Of a DNA stretch of 64,000 nucleotides, positions 17,404-26,666 are shown one piece after another. Within the stretch, counting starts at the first letter, position 1; every line of letters begins with the position of its first letter. This DNA is from Thermococcus sp. (lineage in GTDB: Archaea; Methanobacteriota_B; Thermococci; Thermococcales; Thermococcaceae), in NCBI GenBank assembly GCA_027075325.1, contig JALTBN010000043.1:140542-204541 (forward strand), given 5' to 3'. Both the position numbers and the translations under genes were made by a program. The notes under the pieces are model-generated. The model searched no databases and was not told where the DNA came from. It saw nothing but the letters and a program-made list of their open reading frames with translations.

Positions 17404-18890
17404 GCTTCCTCCCCCCTGAGAAGGGCTTTAACATCTCCAATTCCAATCTCACTTCCCCTTCCTTTCAAAGTGATCTCCCAGGGCTCGACGCCGTACTCTC
17501 TCGCTAAAAGCTGGACAATTCTCGGCCTGCAGAAGCTTCCCTGGCAGGTTCCGGTGGTGGCCTTCGTCCTGAACTTGATGGAATCGATGCTCGGAGTTTT
17601 AACACCTATGAGCTTCATCCTCTCAATGGCCTCAAGGATATCTCCTTCGCTCACGTGGTTGCACCTGCAGACTATCTTCCCATAGGCGGGGTTCTTTTTC
17701 ACCATCTCGTTGACTTTCTCCGGGGGAAGCATAAAGAAGTGGGTGATTTCCTTCCTGTAAGGTTTCCAGTTCTCCTTCTCAACGAGCTTGATTCCAAGGT
17801 CGCGATGGATTATTTGAGCCACTTCGTAGGCTATCGCCGGAGCGCTCGTGAGTCCCGGAGAGCGTATTCCAGCGACGTTTATGAAACCCTGAACCTCTTC
17901 CTCAGCCTTTATTATGAAGTCCCCACCTGTTGGCTCCGGTCTCAAACCGGCGAAGGTTCTTATCACCTTACCCTTGGGCGGAAGCTGCGGCCAGAGCTTT
18001 CTGGCACCTTCCCAGACCTGTTCAAGCCCTTCTTTGGTCGTGGCGAAGTCCTCCTTCTCTTCGGGCGGCAGGTCCTGAGCGTTCGGCCCTATCATGAGAT
18101 GGCCGGAAACCTCGGTGGTCACAACAATCCCCTTGCTTATCGGTGTCGGTGTTGGGAAGAGGACGTGGTTCGGGCCTGGAACGGTGTCGTCGAAGAGGTA
18201 GTACTCTCCCTTCCTCGGATGAATCTCAAAGTAGTCTATCCCTGCCATCCGCGCTATCTCGTCGGCGTGGAGGCCGGCGGCGTTGATTACCACATCGGCC
18301 TCGATGAAACCGTTGTTGGTCTCAACCCCTTTGACCTCGCCGTTCTCTACCTTTATATCCCTGACCTCTGTTTCGAGGTGGGTCTTTACACCGTTGGCAA
18401 CGGCGTTCTCAACGAGCGCGATAACCGCCGGAATTGGTGCTATCTGGCCGACTATCGGAACCCAGAGGGCACCGAGGGCTTCCTTCGTCAGGTTCGGTTC
18501 GAGGTGAAAGAGTTCTTCTCTCCCGATTATCCTCATCTCGGGAACGCCGTTTTTCATTCCGCGCTCCAGAAGCTTCTCCAGTTCGTCGAAGTCTTCATCC
18601 TTGGTGGCGACTATTAAAGCTCCGTTCCAGACGTGAGCTATCTGGAGTTCCTTAACCCACTGGTGCCAGAGGCGGTTTCCCCTTATACAGAGCTTCGCCC
18701 TCGTCGGATACTTCTCAAGATCGTCGTCGTAGCCACCGTGGATGAGGGCGGTATTGGCCTTGCTCACACCCCAGCCAACGTCTGGGGCCTTCTCGATGAG
18801 ATGAACCTCCAGGTTCTCGTACCTGCTCAGGACACGCGCTATGCTCGCGCCGCTTATTCCAGCGCCGATTATGGCCACTTTCCTCTTCAT
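17400..18890 (-). CDS. glpA: FAD-dependent glycerol-3-phosphate dehydrogenase with C-terminal BFD-like [2Fe-2S] domain
   Basis: A 496-residue DAO-family flavoprotein: GAGISG near residues 9-14, then the typical S-K-A-N-T-A-L-I-H-G-G-Y segment near 45-56. The last 100 residues carry the BFD-like cluster site C-R-C-N-H followed by T-G-T-C-Q-G-S-F-C. It oxidises sn-glycerol 3-phosphate to dihydroxyacetone phosphate. The ATG at 18890 has GGAGGT six bases upstream; an in-frame GTG two codons earlier is less likely. It lies downstream of glycerol kinase, with a TATA element and an inverted repeat in between, so it may also have its own promoter. Confidence 0.88.
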   Translation of the reverse strand: MKRKVAIIGAGISGASIARVLSRYENLEVHLIEKAPDVGWGVSKANTALIHGGYDDDLEKYPTRAKLCIRGNRLWHQWVKELQIAHVWNGALIVATKDEDFDELEKLLERGMKNGVPEMRIIGREELFHLEPNLTKEALGALWVPIVGQIAPIPAVIALVENAVANGVKTHLETEVRDIKVENGEVKGVETNNGFIEADVVINAAGLHADEIARMAGIDYFEIHPRKGEYYLFDDTVPGPNHVLFPTPTPISKGIVVTTEVSGHLMIGPNAQDLPPEEKEDFATTKEGLEQVWEGARKLWPQLPPKGKVIRTFAGLRPEPTGGDFIIKAEEEVQGFINVAGIRSPGLTSAPAIAYEVAQIIHRDLGIKLVEKENWKPYRKEITHFFMLPPEKVNEMVKKNPAYGKIVCRCNHVSEGDILEAIERMKLIGVKTPSIDSIKFRTKATTGTCQGSFCRPRIVQLLAREYGVEPWEITLKGRGSEIGIGDVKALLRGEEA

Positions 18891-18914
18891 ACTCACACCT
18901 CCAAACTAAAACGA

Positions 18915-18934
18915 AAAACGGATTTTCCCGTTTT
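18915..18934. promoter_or_regulatory. Inverted repeat at the glpA promoter
   Basis: AAAACGG (18915-18921) and CCGTTTT (18928-18934) are perfect 7-base arms with six bases between. The right arm runs into a TATA-like GCTTTAAAACG element on the minus strand (about 18930-18940). A regulator bound here would block glpA transcription. No matching site was seen elsewhere in the window. Confidence 0.45.
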
Positions 18935-19033
18935 AAAGCTTTCTCTAACCTTTGGTTTGGCCCAGAAGAGACCAAAGAACGTTTTCAGGCATAAAAAGGA
19001 AAGACAGTGGTGAACACCATTCCAATGGACATT

Positions 19034-20530
19034 TCAATGCATCACAGGTTTGTCCTCGACAACTTTCGCCCAGCCCATCGCCCTCTTCACCGCCTCATTC
19101 CAGCCGCTGTAAAGCCTCTGCCTTGTCTCCTCGTCCATTCCGGGCTCGAATAGCTTCTCAACCTTCCAGAGCTCGGATATCTCATCGGTGCTGTCCCAGT
19201 AACCCACCGCCAGCCCGGCGAGATACGCGGCTCCAAGGGCCGTGGTCTCCTTCACGACGGGCCTGATGACCCTCCTGTTCAAGATGTCCGCCTGGAACTG
19301 CATGAGGAAGTCGTTCGCGGTGGCCCCGCCGTCAACACGGAGATCCTTTATCTGTACGAGCTTCTCCATCTCTTCCACGACGTCCCTCGTAAGGTATGCT
19401 ATCGCCTCAAGTGTCGCCCTCGCCAGGTGCTCCCTGCCGGTGCCGCGGGTTATCCCGATTATCAGACCGCGGGCGAACTGGTCCCAGTAGGGTGCCCCAA
19501 GGCCGACGAATGCAGGAACGAAGTATACACCCTCATTGCTCTCAAGCTTTGCAGCCAGTTCCTCGGTCTCAGCCGCGTGTTTTATGATTTTTATACCATC
19601 ACGGAGCCACTGGACAGCAGCTCCAGTTACAAATACACTTCCTTCCAGGGCGTAGTTAACCCTTCCGTTGAGGCCCCACGCAATCGTTGTGAGCAGATTA
19701 TCTGAGTAGCGCACCATCTTGCCCGTGTTCGCAAGTATGAAGCTCCCCGTCCCGTAGGTTGCCTTGACCATTCCAGTCTCGAAGGCCGCCTGACCGAAGA
19801 GGGCAGCCTGCTGGTCACCGGCGTCTCCACTCACCGGGATTTCAGCGCCAAGGAGTTCTTTCCTGGTGTAGCCGTAGACCTCACTCGATCCTTTGACCTC
19901 AGGGAGAACACTGTCGGGGATTTCAAAGAGCTCAAGGAGCTCATCGTCCCAGCCAAGCCTCTTTATGTTGAAAAGCATCGTCCTCGATGCGTTTGAGTAG
20001 TCGGTAACGTGCTCCCCTGTGAGACGGTAGATAAGGAAAGTATCAACGGTTCCGAACATCACCTCGCCTTTCTCGGCCCTTTCCCTCAGACCCGGAACGT
20101 TGTCGAGGAGCCACTTGAGCTTTGAGGCCGAGAAGTATGCATCGGGAACGAGGCCGGTCTTTTCCTTGATCAGGTTCCCGTACTCGCGCTTTATCTCCTC
20201 AATCATCTCGGCGGTTCTTCTGCACTGCCAGACTATTGCGTTGTGGAGCGGCTTTCCGCTTCTGTCCCAGACTATCGTTGTCTCGCGCTGGTTGGTGATT
20301 CCTATCGCGGCTATCTGAGCCGGCTCGATTTTTGCCCTCCCAAGGGCCGTCTTTATTGCCCTCATCTGGGCGTCCCAGATCTCCTCGGGATTATGCTCAA
20401 CCCATCCGGGCTTCGGATAGTGCTGTGGGAACTCGTACTGACCCACGCCGTGGATGTTACTCTCCCGGTCGAAAAGTATTGCCCTCGCGGATGTGGTCCC
20501 CTCATCAAGAGAAAGTACGAAGCGCTCCAT
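19034..20530 (-). CDS. glpK: Glycerol kinase
   Basis: A 498-residue FGGY-family kinase that phosphorylates glycerol to sn-glycerol 3-phosphate with ATP. The phosphate-binding [10 protein letters not shown] is near residues 9-18, the glycerol-site [10 protein letters not shown] near 43-52, [13 protein letters not shown] near 241, and the ATP-site DGGATAND near 405. Length is standard. An AGGTGAT site is three bases before the ATG. It sits between the phosphodiesterase genes and the dehydrogenase genes and supplies the dehydrogenase substrate. Confidence 0.95.
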   Translation of the reverse strand: MERFVLSLDEGTTSARAILFDRESNIHGVGQYEFPQHYPKPGWVEHNPEEIWDAQMRAIKTALGRAKIEPAQIAAIGITNQRETTIVWDRSGKPLHNAIVWQCRRTAEMIEEIKREYGNLIKEKTGLVPDAYFSASKLKWLLDNVPGLRERAEKGEVMFGTVDTFLIYRLTGEHVTDYSNASRTMLFNIKRLGWDDELLELFEIPDSVLPEVKGSSEVYGYTRKELLGAEIPVSGDAGDQQAALFGQAAFETGMVKATYGTGSFILANTGKMVRYSDNLLTTIAWGLNGRVNYALEGSVFVTGAAVQWLRDGIKIIKHAAETEELAAKLESNEGVYFVPAFVGLGAPYWDQFARGLIIGITRGTGREHLARATLEAIAYLTRDVVEEMEKLVQIKDLRVDGGATANDFLMQFQADILNRRVIRPVVKETTALGAAYLAGLAVGYWDSTDEISELWKVEKLFEPGMDEETRQRLYSGWNEAVKRAMGWAKVVEDKPVMH

Positions 20531-20575
20531 GATATCACCTAAAGGAAAATAAGGAGGAACACTTATTAGACTTGC

Positions 20576-21322
20576 TCACCTGAGGCCAAGGCCCCGGAGG
20601 TAGCCAACCATTCTCTCGATGTCGTTGACTATGAGAGCGTCAAAGAGACCACCGAGGCGGATGAGGTTGTCGTTCTGGTAGTAGAGCTCCTCGTTGAGAG
20701 GCCAGAGAACTATCCTGAGGCCTGCTTTCCTGGCCATCTGAAGGGCTCCAACGGTCTTCTCAACGCCGAGGATAGCCATTGCATCAATCGGAGGGTTGAG
20801 TGACCACGGCCTGAGCTCCGCCATGAGCTGGGGAAGCTGCGCCAGCGTCTCCTCCTTCTCGATGAGGATTCCAAGCTTTGTATCCCCGTCGTGCTTCCTG
20901 TACTCCCTCAGGGCGTTGATATCGAAGGACGAGACGAGGATTCTCTCCGGGTTGTTAGCCTTTATCAGCTCCGCGGTCTTCTCCACGGCGTCGATGTCCT
21001 TCAGCTCAACGTTGATAATGACGTCCTCCGGGAGGGCCTCGAAGACCTCCTCCAGCGTCGGGATTTTCTCCCCGTTCCCGAAGTCGAGGGATTTGAGCTC
21101 CTCAAGCGTCATCTCTTTGACATTACCGGTTCCGTTGCTCACCCTATCGACAGTCCCGTCGTGAATAACCACTACCTCTCCGTCCTTGGTCATCCAGACG
21201 TCAAGCTCAACACCGTCGGCTCCGGCTTCGATGGCCCTCTTGAAGGCCAGAAGGGTGTTTTCGGGGTACTTCGCGGAGTAACCCCTGTGTCCGAGAAGGA
21301 GGGTTTTATTCCAGTCCACCAT
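20576..21322 (-). CDS. Glycerophosphodiester phosphodiesterase
   Basis: A 248-residue GDPD-family TIM-barrel enzyme that hydrolyses glycerophosphodiesters to an alcohol and glycerol phosphate. Catalytic segments are complete: GHRGYSAKYPENT near residues 10-22, DGVELDVW near 36-43, VVIHDGTVDR near 51-60, and the metal-ligand strand NVELKD. There is no signal peptide, so it acts in the cytoplasm. The ATG at 21322 has GAGGTGAAT just upstream; an earlier in-frame start at 21349 lacks one. It overlaps the second GDPD gene by 17 bases and precedes glpK. Confidence 0.92.
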   Translation of the reverse strand: MVDWNKTLLLGHRGYSAKYPENTLLAFKRAIEAGADGVELDVWMTKDGEVVVIHDGTVDRVSNGTGNVKEMTLEELKSLDFGNGEKIPTLEEVFEALPEDVIINVELKDIDAVEKTAELIKANNPERILVSSFDINALREYRKHDGDTKLGILIEKEETLAQLPQLMAELRPWSLNPPIDAMAILGVEKTVGALQMARKAGLRIVLWPLNEELYYQNDNLIRLGGLFDALIVNDIERMVGYLRGLGLR

Positions 21323-22013
21323 ATGATTCACCTCTCCATTCCTTTGCATCGGCCGCTAATAAAACTTTCCTCATCCTGGCAGGGTCATCGGAGATTACGG
21401 CATCCACGAAGGGGAGGAACCTTGGAACCCACGTGAGCTCGTCCATCTTATAGTTCCAGAGAAAAATCTTGAGCCCCCATCTCCGAGCAGTCCGAAGAAT
21501 TATAGACAGGTTTTTGAAGCCAACGTACGAAACGGCATCTATTGGAACATGGAGGGAGTAGATCCCCTTCAGAGAGGGTAACACCAGTGCCCCTCTGTAC
21601 CCTGTTATCGAGAAGCCAACCCTGCAGTCGGGGCACTCTCTCCGGATAGAGCGGAATATCCCTGCATCATCCGCAGAGAAAACCGCACTCACCCCAAAGC
21701 GCTCAACCAGCCTTATCGAACCCTCGACTGCATTTGCATCCTTCACGTCGACATCCATGAAGGCGTTTCCAAACTCCTTGAGAACCCTCTCAAGGGTTGG
21801 GATTCTCCCCCCTCTGCGGAAAACCTCCCTGAGCGTAAGTGACTTAACCGGAACGCAGCCGGCAGTTCCATCGTGGGTTATAACGATTTTTCCGTCTTCT
21901 GTGCTCCACACATCAAACTCCAGCCCATCGGCGTACCTCAAAGCCCTCCTGAAAGCAGGAATCGTGTTCTCAAGTTCTCCCCTAAAGCCCCTGTGGCCGA
22001 TTAGCAGCACCAT
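21306..22013 (-). CDS. Second glycerophosphodiester phosphodiesterase-family protein
   Basis: A 235-residue GDPD-family protein with GHRGFRGELENT, DGLEFDVW and VITHDGT catalytic segments. The strand that normally reads N-V-E-L-K carries M-D-V-D-V-K, replacing the usual Glu ligand by Asp, so substrate or metal use may differ from the neighbour. It is the first gene of the minus-strand glycerol cluster, with a TATA element CTTTAAAC near 22060. The tandem suggests divergence after duplication. Confidence 0.85.
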   Translation of the reverse strand: MVLLIGHRGFRGELENTIPAFRRALRYADGLEFDVWSTEDGKIVITHDGTAGCVPVKSLTLREVFRRGGRIPTLERVLKEFGNAFMDVDVKDANAVEGSIRLVERFGVSAVFSADDAGIFRSIRRECPDCRVGFSITGYRGALVLPSLKGIYSLHVPIDAVSYVGFKNLSIILRTARRWGLKIFLWNYKMDELTWVPRFLPFVDAVISDDPARMRKVLLAADAKEWRGESYGGLE

Positions 22014-22080
22014 GAAAAAAGATGAGGGGAGGTCGTTAAATTCGTTTCTGTCCCTTAGTTTAAAGTAGATGGCCTAAACG

Positions 22081-22095
22081 GTTCATCAAGTGAAC
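22081..22095. promoter_or_regulatory. Inverted repeat upstream of the glycerol cluster promoter
   Basis: GTTCA-TCAAG-TGAAC lies just upstream of the TATA element of the first phosphodiesterase gene, in the divergent region facing the MFS transporter gene. The position suits an activator or a shared operator. Short arms (5 bases) make chance possible. Confidence 0.35.
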
Positions 22096-22249
22096 GCCCT
22101 CATTTATACACGAAAAAATCTAAAGGAGCCTTACTCGGCCTCAGATTGGAACCGAAAAAGTAAAAAAGCCATTTTGCATTAGGCGGTATATATTCCAAAT
22201 AGTCTATATAGGAACACTGATGGATTAGAAAATGCGGGAGGTATCAATC

Positions 22250-23587
22250 ATGGAACCTGCAGCAGGGAAAGAAAATGGGAGAAAGTTCAATTGGGGTGTT
22301 ATCCTGAGTATAGCTCTCGTTGGTTTCAGCATGAGCACCGGCTGGGCCCTGAACAAAGGGCTCACCTTCAAATTGCTCGAAGCCAAATACACCAACGCGC
22401 CGACGGTAATAGGCGCGATTCTGTCACTTCAGGGCCTCATGGGCCTCATCATTCCCCCGATACTCGGTTATTACAGCGATGTATACCGCTCCAAGAGAGG
22501 CAGAAGGGTTCCCTTCATCTTCGCCGGTTCAATGCTCGTCGCCGTGACAACTGCGCTCATATACATGCTGTACGTTGGGGGGGTATCCCTCGGTGTCTTT
22601 GCAGTTCTCCTGGCGCTGTACTACCTGTTCATGTACTCCTTCGTGGCGCAGTACCGCTCCCTTATGCCCGACGTTATCGGGAGCGGGGAGCGCGGCAAGG
22701 CCAGCGGCGTAATAACGCTCTTTGAGTGGATGGCCAACCTCATACTCTTCGGAACCATAGCATTTTTAGCCGCAAGCGCAACCAAAGAGACCGACATTAA
22801 GGACGGAATAAAGGCCATGATACAGGCTGGGAACTTCTGGATACCGTTCGCTATCGTGATTTTCTTCATGGTAGTCTCCGGCATCTACGTCTTCCTCAGG
22901 GTTAAAGAGCCACCCGTGCCGAAAGAAACCCCCGAGGAGGGACTTAGGGAGTACCTCAGAAACATCATCGGCGACAGGGACTTCCTCAACTTTTACATAG
23001 CCCAGATGCTCTGGTGGTTGAGCTTTGAGTTCGTCGCCGTCTTTATGTTTGGAATCCTCGAATCTGTCCTCGGAACAAAGGATGTCACAGCACTCGGAAA
23101 CGCAATAATGGCGCTGTTTAACCTCGTGGTTCTCGTTGGGGCAATAGTCGGCGGCCCGCTCTACGACAAGATAGGCAGGAGAAAATCAATCCTCATAAGC
23201 GGAATAATCTTCGGGATACCCTTCATCTTCGGGTGGTTCGTCCATACGAAGATGCAAATAACCGCCCTTATAGCATTCGCCGGAATCGGATGGGGAATGC
23301 TCATGGCAACCTCCTGGCCCGTCATTGGTGACCTGCTGACAAAGTACCAGAAGGAGGCCTTCAACGGCCGCTACTACGGTGTCTTTGAGGCAGCGAAGTC
23401 GTTCCCGGTACTCATCGCGGGAACCCTTGGAGGGCTTATCGTGCACCTCGCCGGCAATAACTACAAGATCCTCTTCCCAGTCGGTGCTATATTCATCATC
23501 ATCTCGCTGCCCCTGGTCTGGGGAATGAAGCACCTGGACGTCTCCTCCAAAGTAAAGGAGGGTGAAACGGAGACGGTGGAGGTGTAA
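22250..23587 (+). CDS. MFS transporter, SLC45/sugar-type
   Basis: A 445-residue 12-helix major facilitator. The D-V-Y-R-S-K-R-G-R-R-V-P loop between helices 2 and 3 is the SLC45/GPH-like variant of the MFS signature, and DKIGRRK in the second half mirrors it. Transport of a sugar, glycoside or glycerol-containing solute with protons or sodium is likely. The ATG at 22250 has GGGAGGT upstream; the frame begins 18 bases earlier. It is divergent from the glycerol cluster and two bases from an alpha/beta hydrolase gene, suggesting import and hydrolysis of an ester or glycoside. Confidence 0.8.
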   Translation: MEPAAGKENGRKFNWGVILSIALVGFSMSTGWALNKGLTFKLLEAKYTNAPTVIGAILSLQGLMGLIIPPILGYYSDVYRSKRGRRVPFIFAGSMLVAVTTALIYMLYVGGVSLGVFAVLLALYYLFMYSFVAQYRSLMPDVIGSGERGKASGVITLFEWMANLILFGTIAFLAASATKETDIKDGIKAMIQAGNFWIPFAIVIFFMVVSGIYVFLRVKEPPVPKETPEEGLREYLRNIIGDRDFLNFYIAQMLWWLSFEFVAVFMFGILESVLGTKDVTALGNAIMALFNLVVLVGAIVGGPLYDKIGRRKSILISGIIFGIPFIFGWFVHTKMQITALIAFAGIGWGMLMATSWPVIGDLLTKYQKEAFNGRYYGVFEAAKSFPVLIAGTLGGLIVHLAGNNYKILFPVGAIFIIISLPLVWGMKHLDVSSKVKEGETETVEV

Positions 23588-23589
23588 TC

Positions 23590-24465
23590 ATGCACTGGCT
23601 CTTTCTTTTGATTTATATTTTAATCATCGCGGGTTTTCTGCTTCTCGGCTTTCTCGTCTTCGTTGCGTACAAGATGGCCAAGCCCCCGCGCCAAGTGGAG
23701 GACTGGACGCCGCGGGATTTTGGCTTTGAATACAGGGACATCGAGTTCACCACAGAAGACGGCCTCAAGCTGAGCGGCTGGTGGATTGACAACGGGAGTG
23801 ACAAAACAGTCATCCCGCTCCACGGCTACACGAGGAGCAGGTGGGACGACGTTTACATGAAGCCCCTCACTGAGTTCCTGCTGAAGGAGGGCTACAACGT
23901 CCTGACCTTCGACTTCCGCGCCCACGGGAAGAGCGAGGGGAAGTACACAGGGGTGGGCGAAGAGGAGATTAAAGACGTCAGGGCGGCAGTAGAGTGGCTG
24001 AAAAATAACCAGCCAGAGAAAGCCAAAGGAGTTGCCCTCATCGGCTTCTCCATGGGTGCAATCGTTACAATACGCTCGCTGGCAGATGTTCCAGAAGTCT
24101 GCTGCGGCGTTGCCGACAGTCCCCCGATTTACATGGATAAGACGAGCGCGAGAAGTTTGACCTACTTTGCCAACCTGCCGCAGTGGCTTTACTCCCTAGT
24201 CAAGCCATTCAGCGGTCTCTTCGGCGGGATTCCGGGGGATACTATCACCTACTCGGAAAGGGTAAAGAAGCCCCTCCTTCTGATAGCCGGAGAAAAGGAT
24301 CCACTTGTGATGGTCGAGGAAGTTAAGGAGTTCTACGAGAGGAACAGGAAGGTCAACCCCGACGTGGAGCTCTGGGTCACCGACGCGGCGCACGTTAGAA
24401 CCCTGAAGTTCCATCCCGAAGAGTGGAAAGCGAAGGTTGGAGAGTTTTTAAGGAAGTATCTTTAA
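23590..24465 (+). CDS. Alpha/beta hydrolase with N-terminal membrane anchor
   Basis: A 291-residue serine hydrolase. Residues 3-25 form a transmembrane helix. The oxyanion HGYTRSRWDD is near 76-85, the nucleophile elbow GFSMGA near 155-160, and the likely acid and base are D in GEKDPLVM near 240 and H in DAAHVR near 268. The whole triad is present. Similar proteins include BAAT-like esterases and dienelactone-hydrolase relatives. It starts two bases after the MFS stop and is co-transcribed. Substrate unknown. Confidence 0.85.
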   Translation: MHWLFLLIYILIIAGFLLLGFLVFVAYKMAKPPRQVEDWTPRDFGFEYRDIEFTTEDGLKLSGWWIDNGSDKTVIPLHGYTRSRWDDVYMKPLTEFLLKEGYNVLTFDFRAHGKSEGKYTGVGEEEIKDVRAAVEWLKNNQPEKAKGVALIGFSMGAIVTIRSLADVPEVCCGVADSPPIYMDKTSARSLTYFANLPQWLYSLVKPFSGLFGGIPGDTITYSERVKKPLLLIAGEKDPLVMVEEVKEFYERNRKVNPDVELWVTDAAHVRTLKFHPEEWKAKVGEFLRKYL

Positions 24466-24590
24466 AGCCAATTTTTAGTCTATTTTGTTTTTTCACAAGT
24501 TATAAGATTCAACGTAAGCAACCTCCATTTTATTGCAAAAAAGAAAAAAGCATAAATACAGCCAATCCTACCCTGATTACGGTGGGGGGC

Positions 24591-24911
24591 GTGGACTTCG
24601 CATTGTTTATGGAGAAATACGGGTACAAGCTCCTGGTTGTTGGGGTCATCGGAGGCATTTTCCTGTTCATCTTCGGTGGAATAATATACAGCATGATACT
24701 AGTGGGGTACACCAAAAGCGAAGCGGGCTTCTTCCTGGCGTTGCTGATCGTCGCATCAGTAATCGCTGCATTTGTGGGACGTTTTATGAACACGGCGACC
24801 ACCCTGCTTGGAAGAATAAGCTATCACAACAAGGCCAAGCTCTTTGAAGACAAGAAGAAAATAGAAAAAGAACGGGAAAAACTTAGGGAAGAAGGGGAAA
24901 AGCTCTACTGA
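24591..24911 (+). CDS. Small membrane protein with C-terminal coiled coil
   Basis: About 106 residues: two transmembrane helices (roughly residues 12-35 and 45-65), then a strongly charged coiled coil (KAKLFEDKKKIEKEREKL...). The GTG at 24591 follows GGTGGGG, and a TATA element CATAAATAC at about 24550-24558 fits a short leader. The ATG at 24609 is an alternative start. The long upstream frame to 24423 runs inside the hydrolase gene and is not used. Function unknown. Confidence 0.6.
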   Translation: MDFALFMEKYGYKLLVVGVIGGIFLFIFGGIIYSMILVGYTKSEAGFFLALLIVASVIAAFVGRFMNTATTLLGRISYHNKAKLFEDKKKIEKEREKLREEGEKLY

Positions 24912-25020
24912 TAGAGCATTACTCCAGTGAGACAGAGGCATATGGCCTCAGCTAACCCTCTTCTCCTCACCGCTCAGCGTGGCTAACGCTCGTCATCGGC
25001 CTCTCTGAGTTGGGCGAACC

Positions 25021-25052
25021 TTTTAAAAAGCAACCGCCAAAGGGAGAAGGGG
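25021..25052 (+). promoter_or_regulatory. TATA element without an assigned gene
   Basis: CCTTTTAAAAAG (25019-25030) is a good box A, followed at the right distance by a G-rich GGGAGAAGGGGG and an ATG at 25054. It should drive either the short frame at 25054-25176 or a small RNA. Confidence 0.5.
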
Positions 25053-25053
25053 G

Positions 25054-25176
25054 ATGAAGAGCGTTTACCGGTCTGATCGCTACTGGATGAAGAAACTGGC
25101 ACTGACCGACCCCACAAAAAGCAGAGAGAAGAGAAAGAGAACAGATATCAGACCTCGATCTCGCCCTTCTCCTTGA
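25054..25176 (+). CDS. Possible 40-residue ORF or small RNA, convergent with gcvPB
   Basis: A short basic frame ([20 protein letters not shown] then Lys/Arg-rich) with a TATA box and a purine-rich RBS-like stretch upstream. It overlaps the 3' end of gcvPB by 29 bases. The same DNA carries ATGAAGA, CTGA, ATGAAGA, CTGA in order, close to the C-D'-C'-D layout of archaeal box C/D guide RNAs, although the C boxes deviate by one base from RTGATGA. Neither reading is proven, and it may be a decayed gene start. Confidence 0.3.
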   Translation: MKSVYRSDRYWMKKLALTDPTKSREKRKRTDIRPRSRPSP

Positions 25177-26656
25177 GCTCCCTGTACATGCGCCAGGTTA
25201 TCACCGGTCTCTTGGCCGCCAGTACGTCATCGAGCCTTTTAACGGCGGCGTTGTGGGGCGCGCTCTTGACGATCTCGGGGTTGCTGTAGGCCTCCTCGCT
25301 GATCCTCTTGAGGGCCTCAACGTAGGCGTCGAGCTCATCTCTGCTGGTAGTCTCGGTGGGCTCTATCATGAGGGCCTCGTGCACTATCAGCGGGAAGTAG
25401 ATGGTCGGGGCGTGCATTCCGAAGTCGAGGAGTCTCTTGGCGACGTCGAGGGCTTTAACTCCTGTCTCCTTCTTCATGGGTTCGGCTGAAAAGACGGTCT
25501 CGTGCTTTCTGAGCTCCTTGCCCGGCAGCTCATAACCTCTGGTTCCCTTCAACTTCTGGGTAATGTAGTTGGCGTTGAGAACCGCTACCTCGCTGGCCTC
25601 CCTGAGGCCCTCCCTTCCCATTATCTTGAGGTACGTCAAAGCCCTCACCATCACGGCGAAGTTTCCGTAGAGCTCCTTCACCTTGCCGATGCTCTTGGGG
25701 ACGTTGTAGTCCAGGTAGTAGCGGTCGTTTTCTTTGTCATAACCAACGAGCGGGACGGGCAGGAAATCCTTCAGGAAATCCTTTACGCCAACGGGCCCGC
25801 TTCCCGGACCGCCGCCGCCGTGAGGCGTCGAGAAGGTCTTGTGGAGGTTGAGGTGGACGACGTCGAAGCCCATATCTCCCGGCCTGACCTTTCCGAGGAC
25901 CGCGTTGAGGTTGGCGCCGTCGTAGTAGAGCAGACCGCCGGCCTTGTGGACTATCTTCGCTATCTCCAGTATCTCGTCCTCGAAGATGCCGAGGGTGTTC
26001 GGGTTGGTCAGCATCAGCCCAGCGGTCCTCTCGCTCACTGCACTCTCAAGGGCTTCCAGATCAACGGTTCCGTTCTCGTTGGAAGGTATCTCGACCACTT
26101 TAAAGCCAGCCATGGCAGAAGAAGCCGGGTTCGTTCCGTGGGCGGAGTCCGGAACGAGCATCTCCGTCCTCTGAGTGTCGCCGCGGTCGAGGTGGTAAGC
26201 CCTTATTATGCTCACCCCTGTGAACTCACCGTTCGCTCCCGCCGCCGGCTGGAGGGTGAAGCGGTCCATCCCGGTTATCTCCTTCAGCCACTGCTCCAGC
26301 TCCCACATTATCCTGAGCGCTCCCTGGACTGTCTTCTCGTCCTGGTACGGGTGGATGTAAGCGACGCCCGGGTGGGCGGCGATCTCCTCGTTTATCTTCG
26401 GGTTGTACTTCATGGTGCACGAGCCGAGCGGATAAATGCCTGAGTCAACTCCGTAGTTCATCTCGCTCAGGCGGGTGTAGTGCTTGACCACCTCGGGCTC
26501 GCTCAGCTCGGGAAGGTTGAGCGGGCTCTTCCTTCTGAGCTTCTCAGGGATTTCAACCTCAACGTCCTCAATCGGTTTGGGGAGGGTGTAGCCAATCCTT
26601 CCGGGGCGTGAGAGCTCAAAGATAGTTGACTCATCCCATTTCGCCTGTCTGAACAT
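25148..26656 (-). CDS. gcvPB: Glycine dehydrogenase (decarboxylating) subunit 2
   Basis: A 502-residue PLP enzyme subunit of the glycine cleavage system P-protein, in its split archaeal/bacterial form. The PLP lysine lies in [20 protein letters not shown] near residue 275. P-protein decarboxylates glycine and hands aminomethyl to lipoyl-H protein. The ATG at 26656 has GAGGTGATGAAG upstream, and earlier in-frame GTG/ATG codons are less likely. The first subunit gene lies 10 bases upstream. H- and T-protein genes are not in this window. Confidence 0.95.
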   Translation of the reverse strand: MFRQAKWDESTIFELSRPGRIGYTLPKPIEDVEVEIPEKLRRKSPLNLPELSEPEVVKHYTRLSEMNYGVDSGIYPLGSCTMKYNPKINEEIAAHPGVAYIHPYQDEKTVQGALRIMWELEQWLKEITGMDRFTLQPAAGANGEFTGVSIIRAYHLDRGDTQRTEMLVPDSAHGTNPASSAMAGFKVVEIPSNENGTVDLEALESAVSERTAGLMLTNPNTLGIFEDEILEIAKIVHKAGGLLYYDGANLNAVLGKVRPGDMGFDVVHLNLHKTFSTPHGGGGPGSGPVGVKDFLKDFLPVPLVGYDKENDRYYLDYNVPKSIGKVKELYGNFAVMVRALTYLKIMGREGLREASEVAVLNANYITQKLKGTRGYELPGKELRKHETVFSAEPMKKETGVKALDVAKRLLDFGMHAPTIYFPLIVHEALMIEPTETTSRDELDAYVEALKRISEEAYSNPEIVKSAPHNAAVKRLDDVLAAKRPVITWRMYRELKEKGEIEV

Positions 26657-26666
26657 CTTCATCACC

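Noticed and set aside
24933..25008. Imperfect pairing GAGGC/GCCTC and CAGAGGC/GCCTCTCTG, considered as a structured RNA
   Set aside because: Stems are short, alternative pairings compete, and no promoter or known RNA consensus (K-turn, ACA box) could be placed.
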